A stretch of DNA of 64,000 bases. Source: Camellia lanceoleosa (Eukaryota > Streptophyta > Magnoliopsida > Ericales > Theaceae). Positions 56,225 to 64,000 of the stretch are shown here, piece by piece. The DNA lies in the NCBI GenBank assembly GCA_025200525.1, contig CM045770.1, positions 133,018,200-133,082,199 of the forward strand, written 5' to 3'. The position numbers and the translations under genes are program-made. The stretch's first letter is position 1. Each line of letters begins with the position of its first letter. The notes beneath the pieces were generated by a model. It did no database searches and was not told the DNA's origin. It saw only the letters and a program-made list of their open reading frames with translations.

Positions 56225-56666
56225 CAGTGTGTTTGGTTTGAGTTTTCTGGATTAAGTTTTTTGAAAACTGAGTTTTTTGGTTTTTGTATTTTTTTGTTTT
56301 TAGTGAATATTTTTAAAATTTTAAACATTTTTTTTACTTTTTTAGATGCACCTTAGTTAGAGGTATCTAAAAAGTAAAAAATTTTGTGAAAAAATATTTT
56401 AAAAAATTAATAAATATAGAAATACAAAAAATGTACTGAATTCTTGTATTTTTTTTTTTTTTTTTGTATTTTTGGTATTTAGTGAATTTTTAAAAGATTT
56501 TTTTTACAATTTTTTTACTTTTTAGGTGTATTTATGTTACGTGTGTTTAAAAAGTAAAAAAATTGCTTAAAATATTAAAAAAATTCAGTAAAAACAAAAA
56601 AACACGGAAATAAGAAAGTATAATTTTCTGAAAAGTGTTTTGGAAAACTGGTAACCAAGCACAGTG
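56225..56666. mobile_element. MITE with long inverted ends, 442 bp
   Basis: CAGTGTGTTTGGTTTGAG at the left and (other strand) CACTGTGCTTGGTTACCAG at the right are terminal repeats. The interior is also roughly symmetrical: TTTGTATTTTTTTG and ACTTTTTAG words are mirrored by AAAAACAAAAAAAC and CTAAAAAGTAAAA, so the element can fold along most of its length. Confidence 0.65.
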
Positions 56667-57430
56667 ATAAAGATTGAAAAATTCACTTTTCATGCTCTTT
56701 TTTGTTATCTTTATTAAAAAAAAAACAAAAAAAAAACAAATATTGACAAACTGAAAAGTTACAAACCCTTAAAAACTACTGGTTTGACATCACCATAGTT
56801 GCGACATGAAATTGTGTTTTGATAAATTCCAAATAAGAAAACTGATAATTTTTGCAATTTTGAAACTGCAAATTTATGTAGTTGATGAGCAATAAATTCA
56901 AACTCTAAATTTTTACAATTTTGTAAATAGAAAATTATGTGCTTTGTATGATAAAGATTTTTTTTTTGTTTTTGTTTTTGTTTTTGTGTGTGTGTGATGT
57001 TGGAGAGGATGTGGTTAAATTTTGTTATGTTTGAGCTCTAATTTCTCCATTTCTTCTTCTTTTTTTGGAGATGTTATTGACATTCCAGTGAGTCTCCAAC
57101 AATACTCTTGATGTTCAGTGACGTTTTAGACATTCCGACGACTTCTGGTGACATTCAGAACACTCTAACGAATATTCGGTGATACTCTATCGACTTTTTG
57201 TTGACTTTTTGGTGTTGTTGAACATTCTGGCAAGTTTCTAGTGACTGTCGAATGGAAGTCCAACGATGGTCTGACAGTAGTGGGATCTAGCAGTGTCTTT
57301 AAATTTAAAAATAAAAAATAAGATTTTTTGTAACTATTAAAAATGTGTAGGACTAATTGGTGCAATTATCTTATTTTGGTATTCGATGGGTTTTAAATTT
57401 TAGGTGAAATGTCAATAAATCCCAAATAGT
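56667..57430. other. No gene seen
   Basis: AT-rich, with a TTTTTG/TG run (56958-56996). GC-richer sequence at 57050-57290 has repeated ACATTC(C/A)(G/A) words (GACATTCCGACGA, GACATTCAG, AACATTCTGG), possibly a decayed short-unit repeat. Confidence 0.35.
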
Positions 57431-58103
57431 TGTTGGAACAATCTGCTATGTAAAATAAATAACTTGAAATCAAATCAAACAAATAAAAATAAATTACTTA
57501 CATAATTTATTTATCGAAATGAAAAAGTACAAAATTGATCAAGTCGAGTGTGTGACATTCTGTCCTTAAAACAAATTCACCTTGCTTCAGTAATTATAGA
57601 TAAATGGCGTCTATCTTCCATGATAAAATGATCTTTACACAAATTGCAGTAACATTTCAAATAATCTATATGGTAAACAAGACATGTGTTCTATACTCTC
57701 AGAAATTTTCCTAAAATAATATGTAGAAAATATATACAAGAGAACACAAAGAAAGGTAAGAAAAAAGAATTAAACAATTGCTGGAAAAGTCTTGGTATTT
57801 ATAGGGCCGAACAGGTATGAAATTCAAACCTGAACAGCTCTGAATTCGAATGGAACAGGTGCAAGACAGTTTTAAATCTATCTGGGAACAAACTAAATCT
57901 GTCTAGAACTGCTGGGCAGTTTAAATCTGTTTAGAATAGTTTAATCTGTTGGGAATTTCAGACTGGAAGTGGCACAATTTTGGACAGAAAATTTGAATTC
58001 AAATTTGGCACAAAAATTTGATTTAATTTCGTCCAAAAATAATAATTTTCCCGTAAGAATTTTTGGAAAAAATTCAAACAAATTTTGTCTAAAAAACTAA
58101 TGT
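57431..58103 (-). mobile_element. Probable LTR of a copia-like element
   Basis: The left edge TGTTGGAACAATCTG reads on the minus strand as ...CAGATTGTTCCAACA, an LTR-like end. A minus-strand TATA, CCTATAAATACC (57795-57806), is followed in sense by a leader with CAATTGTTTAATTC. The right boundary is guessed; no target duplication was found. Confidence 0.4.
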
Positions 58104-58260
58104 AAAGACCCAACCTACAACCCACACCAGGCCGGGCCTAACGGCAACGGCGGCGCACGCGCGTGTGGTGATTTGAGCTAAGGCTCACTTTGTTCATAAC
58201 TCCTCTCTTTGACAAACTTGGGGAGTCCCTTGGGGCCCAACCCAAGTGTATCCACCTAGA

Positions 58261-58303
58261 ACTTATATACACACATAAGTTCTCTTTAATTTTCAATGTG
58301 GGA
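58261..58303 (-). promoter_or_regulatory. LTR-type promoter module, minus strand
   Basis: In sense: TCCCACATTG, then AGAGAACTTATGTGTG, then TATATAAGTTC. The order CCCACAT(T/C)G then TATA is common in plant LTRs and some gene promoters. Confidence 0.45.
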
Positions 58304-58727
58304 CTATCATTTTAAGGAAATTCACATTTTACTTCTTTAATTGTCCATTCCACGAACCTGAAAATAACGTCAACTTCTTATTCACTCATAAATGGTTTTG
58401 ACGACACGGCAAAGAACACATCACCTCCCCAAAAGACGTGTGGGCCCCACTCAAAATTTGGGCTCAATTGTTAGAAATGGTTTAAAAATTGGTTCAGGAA
58501 ACAACGGATTTTTTTTTTCTTCCAAACTTGGGTCTAATCTTTAGGTAGGATCCGTATGCCAAAGTTGATGGGTCTAAGTGGTAACGTATTCTATACCGCG
58601 TTGTGATTCATGTAGTATATTTGATTGCTCAAAACCATTATCGGGTGAATGAAAAATTGAAGCCAAAGTGAGCTCCATAGAAATGGTTTTCTTAATGAAA
58701 TTTCCATAAAAGTTGAATTAAGGTTTG

Positions 58728-58771
58728 TCTCACATTGGTTTGGTAGGCAAACTTTGTGTGGATTTATAAGG
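58728..58771 (+). promoter_or_regulatory. LTR-type promoter module, plus strand
   Basis: TCTCACATTGG, then GGCAAACTTTGTGTGG, then TTTATAAGG: the same three parts at nearly the same spacing as the minus-strand module about 460 bp away, pointing outward from it. Confidence 0.45.
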
Positions 58772-59039
58772 CTTGGGTTTGGAACTTGGTGAGGGCCTTA
58801 AAGGGTACCCAAGTTTTTGTGGAAGGGTGAGGTTATAGGCAAAGTGGACCAGACCTATTGGACCCAAAACAAACACATGTGCACGCAAGCTGCCCCCGTC
58901 CGTTCGGTTGAGCGGGCTATGTTGGGCTTAGGCGCGAGTACGTGGTGTGAGGTTGGGTTGGACTTGTCTGGCCCTATACTAATTCTTTTTAGGCGAAAAA
59001 CATTTGAATTTTTTTTTTTTTATTTTTGGAAAAATAAAT

Positions 59040-61149
59040 TGTCACGCCCCAAAATTTGGACAATTAAATATTAAATTAGGACTAAACCCTAATCAATATT
59101 CCATCATCCAAATCCTAGAGGTGAAACAAAATCTAAACGTTCTCGTCTCCGTAAAGTTTAAATAAATTCCATGCTCAAAACATTACAAGGGATTAAAAAA
59201 AAAAAAAAACTAACAAAATGTTAACCAAACCATCCACCATAAATTTCATAACTAACCAATACCTCCAACATTAAAGTAACAACTAGTCAAAACAACTTAC
59301 ATAATGTAAAGTTAAAAAATAATCCACAATGTCAAATTGTCAAAATACTAAGGTTATAAAAATAATAATAAATGCAACTCTAAGCTCAAGAAAATATAAA
59401 AAATCTAAGAGACATGTCTAACAACTATAGTTATTCCACGCCACCACCGTAGCCCCAACTAATCCTGTAAAGGAAGCTCGGTTGCGCTCAAATAGAATGC
59501 ACCCAAGATGTCAAGAGACAAAAACGGGTCAGTATACAAGTATACTGGTATGACTACAATTATTTGACACCCACGTGTCCACCAAACATAAATAAAAATA
59601 TATTTAATTCCTGTTACGGGACAAGATAAGTAGTTTCATCTGCACCGAGACGAAATGGTAGTTTTCTGCGATACGGTGGCATTTAGTTTCTTACCCGTAC
59701 ACAACTAAATATAAATTGAGTATAAAATAAACAAAATAAAAATAAAAATATGGTGGGTCAAACATGCATAAAAAGTTAGTAAGACCCAAGATTCTGCAAA
59801 AAAAATAAAGTTAGTATAATTCAATCATAAGTAACTTGCTGAAGAAGTATAAAAATGCCCGTTTCATACTTAAATAATTCGAATTGACCAAAACTCAAAG
59901 AATAAAAATTGTACAGAATCAAATTTTATAAAAGGCTACATGAACGAATTTAGTAGAAACTGAACAGGTTGAGAGAAAAACTTAATATAAAATTCTAAAC
60001 GAAATTAGATCGAAAAATCTGGAACTGAAAACGAAACGAAACTACTGTAAGATGATTTTTTAAGAAAAAGTTCAAAACATGAAAAGTGTTCAGAATAATG
60101 TTTAACTTCAATTTATAAGAAACCAATAAAAATGAGCTCGTTTTGTAGATTAAAATAGCCTCTAAAATCTGCATTGCTAAAATGAATAAAAACTATTATA
60201 ACCAAGATCATCCGATTATAAGTTCTAATCAATTTTTTTAGTACAAAGTTAAAATACAAAAGTTGTTTAGAATTACATATACATGCCTCTGTCCAAATTT
60301 CATAATTTATTGAAGGCGATTATTATTTGTTTCAAGATGTACAAATCAATACAATTCACACTATAACAATAAACTCATATTTAATTCTTTGTATTTTAAC
60401 TCCACCACTTCGGTCTCCACTTCTGGCCTACACATATATTCCATGTGTCTCCCGTATACCTAACACCGCTCCGAAGCCAAACTTGCATGAGGACATCGTC
60501 CTGAGTTTGACCCACACTTCCTGGATAGTTAGCATATACGTACGCACGTAAATCAAAACACTCGTCTACTCTTGAGAATAAGACAACAATATATATATAT
60601 CCACAATCTCTCATCTACTCATGAGAACAAACATAACAATGCCAAGTCTAAGATATTTAAATAAATCTCATAATCCTCACTTCTTTTTTTTTTTTATATA
60701 TATATACTATTTCTCACTAACACTCAAATAAAATAACAATCTATGGAGTCATGGTGAAGTATAAGGAATTTATTTATGGGTTCTAAATTTATTTTAATTT
60801 CATATAACCATGAGTATGATTACAACCATAAAATAAATACATATAAAAACCCTAAACTTGACATACACAACTAATTAAAATAATTAAAATCAATTTATCA
60901 TCTTCATGTAAATACAAAATGAAACTAACATCAAATAAATAAAAATAAATAAATAAAAACAACGAATTAAACATAAATCAAGAGAAGTGGATTTTGTATT
61001 CACAATATTTTTTTGAAGATCAAAGAAATGTTTAGAGAATTAATAGAACCACCAAAACAAAACCCTAATCCTTTCTTTTTCTTCCCTTTCCTCTTTCTTC
61101 CCTTGACGTTTCCTATCTCTCTTACCGTGGCTTTCTCTCTTTGCTGAAT

Positions 61150-61190
<41 letters not shown>

Positions 61191-61553
61191 GCGGCCGCCG
61201 CACACCACAAACCTTCTCTTTCTTTCCTTAGATTATAACCTAATCACTTATTACATAACCTAATAGCTATTATACCTTATTGACTATTATATTTATATTA
61301 TAAAAATACAACATAAATACAATATATATAAATATAAATATGATATATATTTTATCAATATATAAACACCTTTTTTTTTTTATAAACAATATAAATATAG
61401 CAATATTTGGATTAATTACTTATAATTAAATAACACATTAAATTAATTAAATAATACATTAGATTCTCATCTAACTACGTAATTAATAAAGTCAAAAATA
61501 AAATAAGGAAATAATAAATAAATAATGACCTACAAAAAATTAGAGTCGCTACA
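59040..61553 (-). mobile_element. 3' LTR of a Ty3/gypsy chromovirus
   Basis: In sense it starts TGTAGCGACTC and ends GGGGCGTGACA (2514 bp, TG...CA), directly after the end of the polyprotein (minus strand, so the 3' side is at low coordinates). Before it in sense is GAGATTCTTTTGAGGTGTGT, where a polypurine tract should be; it is degenerate. A CT run lies at 61153-61189. The other LTR is outside the window. Its ends resemble those of the family A solo LTRs. Confidence 0.75.
61153..61189. repeat. (CT)n microsatellite in the chromovirus LTR
   Basis: A CT run of about 37 bases followed by AGCGGCCGCCGC; probably in the transcribed leader of the LTR, where it reads GA in sense. Confidence 0.9.
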
Positions 61554-61569
61554 ATATACACACCTCAAA

Positions 61570-64000
61570 AGAATCTCGTCCCGAGATTCGATAAGAGATA
61601 GTACTAAGCAAGAAGCTCCAGGTGGATACACCGAACTTTATCTTTCAATTCCCAAGTGATATCGTTCTTATCTTCGCTCCATTGCACTTTCACCAAGTTC
61701 ACTTTCTTGCGCCGTAACTACTTTACATCCCGATCTAGAATAGTAATCGGTCACACCACATACGTGAGATCATCATTAATCTCCAACACTTCTGGTGATA
61801 CTACTTGCGAAGGGTCTTGTATACACTTCCGCAATAAAAATACATGGAACATGTTGTGAATCATAGCTAAAGCAGGTGGTAAGGCTAATTTGTAAGCCAC
61901 ATTACCAAACCTCTCAATGATCTCGTATAGTCCCACAAATCTAGGTGCCAACTTTTCCTTCTTTTCGAACTATATGATACCCTTCATCGGCGAAAACTTA
62001 AAAAACACAAAATTTCCGACAGTCAACTCAACCCCCTTATGTTTTCTATCAGCGTAACTCTTCTGACAACTTTGTGTAGTCTTAATACGTTCCCAAATAA
62101 TGTTCACCTTCTCCATGGTCTCTCTCACCAACTTTGGCCCTAACAATGACACATCTCCTACCTTCATCCAACAAGCAGGTGATCGATATGGCCTCCCATA
62201 CAAGGCCTCAAAAGGTGCCATCTCAATACTGGAGTGATAGTTATTATTATAAGCAAACTCCACCAATGGCAAGTGTTCTTCCAAACTACCACCAAGATCG
62301 AGGACACAAGCTCTCAACATATCTTCTAAGATCTGATTTACCTGCTCAGTTTGCCCATCTGTCTGAGAATGATAAGCCGTGCTCAGGTCTAACCTAGCAC
62401 CCAAAGCATGTTGAAAACTCTCCCAAAACTCTGCCACAAACAACGGATCACGATCCGAAACTATAGAAACTAGTGCGCCGTGAAGTCGCACCACCTCTCG
62501 AATATACAACCTAGCCAGTTTATCCGCAATTCGGTGAAAACTGATTGGAATAAGATGAGCAGACTTGGTGAGTCAATCCACTATCACCCAAATAGATTCA
62601 TTACCTCACTTAGACCGCGGCAATCCATCCACGAAATCCATAAAGATGTACTCCCATTTCCAAGTAGGGATCTCGATAGGCTGGAAAAGTCCAAACGGTC
62701 GTTGGTGTTCTTTCTTAACCTATTGACACACATAACATCGAGAAACATACTCTCTTATTTCCTTCTTCATACCTTCCCACCAAAACGTCTTCTTTAGGTC
62801 ATGATACATCTTAGTTCCACCAGGGTGAATGGTATATCGGGACCTATAGGCATCATCCATAATCTCTTTCCTCAATTCAACAATGTTAGGTACGCACAAC
62901 TTGCCCTTGAATTGTAATCCCCCATTTGAGCCCACAGACCAATTAGTAGGACAATCATCGATCAAATCCACTACAAGGTCATCGAGCTTGCTGATGAGAA
63001 ACCCATCTAAATTCTACATCTGACGAACTTTACCCAGTAACGTCGGTTGCACAGTCAAACTAACAATACATGCCCTCTCAATACTCTCTATTGGTTGAAC
63101 ATCATGCATCGAAATTAACTCCAAGGACTTCCATTCCTGGATCATCAAAGAAGCTATAATTCCATGTTGTCGACTAAGTGCATCTACGACCACATTTCCT
63201 TTTTCTAGTTGGTAAAGGATCTAGAAATCATAACTACTAACAAATTCAACCCACCTCTTTTGCCTCATGTTCACTTTTTTTGAGAAAAAAGATATTTGAG
63301 GCTCTTGTGATCTGTGTATAACTCAAAGCGCTCCCCAAACAAGTAGTGTCACCACACTTTCAATGTAAAAACAACTGCTGCCAGCTCTAAGCCATGAGTA
63401 GGGTATTGTCTCTCATGAGGTTTTAACTATCGAGAAGCATAAGATACAACCTTCTGATACTGCATCAACACACATCCCAACGCAGTTCCACTCGCATCAG
63501 CACAACTAACTTTTTCTCTTGTACTGGTATAGTAAACACCAGAGCTGTAGTCAACCGCTGCTTTAACTCTTGGAAAGCTTTCTCACAATCATCTGTCCAT
63601 AAGAACTTCACATTCTTGCGGGTCAACTTGGTCATGGGTGCTGCAATAATGAAAAACTTCTCTATAAATCTCCTATAATAACCAGCTAGTCCTAAAAAAT
63701 TTCTCACCTATGTAGGGTTCGTGGGTTACTTCCATTCTTTAACCGCAACAACTTTCTCAGGATCTACCGCTATCCCCTGATTGGACACAACATGTCCCAA
63801 AAATCGAACTTCTTTCTCCCAAAAGTGAGACTTATTGAACGTAGTGTATAACTGTTGCTCCCCCAAAGTCTGCAACACAACTTTCAACTGTTCTCTGTGC
63901 TCTTCCTCATTCTTAAAATACACCAGAATATCGTCTATGAAGATAATCACAAACTTGTCTAGATACAGTTGAAAAATTCAGTTCATCAAGTCCATGAAAT
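61570..64000 (-). pseudogene. Ty3/gypsy chromovirus polyprotein (RT, RNase H, integrase, chromodomain-like end), broken and cut by the window edge
   Basis: The pol region of a plant LTR retrotransposon. Domains in sense order: reverse transcriptase with the catalytic FIDDILVY (63950 downward), then FLGHVVSNQGIAVDPEKV; the RT/RNase H link FLGLAGYYRRFIEKF (63700); RNase H with YASR and LYTDHKSLKYLF (about 63430-63280); the integrase zinc finger IHPGGTKMYHDLKK...CYVCQ (62850-62720); the integrase core with MDFVDGLP, VSDRDPLFVAEFWE and HSQTDGQTEQVNQ (62650-61970), i.e. the D, D and E of the active site; and a C-terminal part with HNMFHVFLLRKC. A final LVKVQWS...ITWE stretch (about 61690-61640) resembles the chromodomain-like end of Tekay/Del elements. 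Stops interrupt it at several places (e.g. between 63726 and 63707, near 62719 and near 61970), so it is inactive. gag, protease and the start of RT lie beyond 64000. Confidence 0.9.

Larger units (their letters stand above)
58104..59039. other. LTR-derived DNA with two opposed promoter modules
   Basis: It begins TGTAAAGACCCAACC and has a GC-rich patch (GGCGGCGCACGCGCGTGTGG, near 58153). It then contains a CCCACATTG/TATA module on the minus strand (58261-58303) and its counterpart on the plus strand (58728-58771). No gene. It ends at the chromovirus LTR. Confidence 0.45.

Overview
The window is nuclear DNA from a flowering plant, most likely a eudicot: it is AT-rich, has long A/T tracts, contains one intact plant-type gene, and is otherwise filled with plant transposons. 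Only one gene looks intact, a single-exon calmodulin-like protein of the CML35/CML36 type on the minus strand (22880-23533). Everything else coding-like is broken: a chromovirus-type Ty3/gypsy polyprotein running off the right edge (61570-64000, minus), both genes of a PIF/Harbinger DNA transposon (32500-36780, plus), and a small island of captured or decayed gene fragments (21249-21870).

Layout. 1-490: 3' end and LTR of a Ty1/copia-like element. 1415-12663: a layered nest. A roughly 200-bp Tourist-like MITE (TSD TTA) was split by a 2.3-kb solo LTR (1536-3875, TSD GAATA) and by an old LTR retrotransposon (3949-12643, TSD ATTTA, LTRs 3949-4481 and 12112-12643). The interior of that retrotransposon was then filled by a solo LTR (about 4620-7290) and another LTR (7480-about 12025), which itself holds a further LTR (8087-10555). 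12.8-20.96 kb: a field of MITEs, several nested, with a tight cluster of fold-back elements at 18.0-19.2 kb. 21-24 kb: gene fragments and the CML gene. 24.5-29 kb: MITEs and unassigned DNA. 29020-32198: a solo LTR beside a decayed PIF/Harbinger element (to about 37234). 37-51 kb: MITEs, a MULE-type MITE and a SINE inside another LTR (about 42371-44283), and a 4.2-kb MITE copy split by a 3.7-kb LTR-like insertion. 51999-53988: another solo LTR. 57.4-59 kb: fragments of further LTRs with two opposed promoter modules. 59040-64000: 3' LTR and pol region of the chromovirus.

The most unusual signal is shared by six of the large LTR-like repeats (1536-3875, 4620-7290, 7480-12025, 8087-10555, 29020-32198, 51999-53988). 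Each carries, near its middle, an array of short self-complementary words (cores GTCGAC, CTCGAG or CACGTG, often extended to 10-14 bp palindromes). The words come in pairs whose centres lie almost exactly 20-22 bp apart, about two helical turns. The core word differs between copies while the pair spacing is kept. I know of no named system that this matches.

The genes do not form a pathway. The window is a heterochromatin-like repeat landscape around one calcium-sensor gene. All family calls are from reading the sequence; no database search was run.
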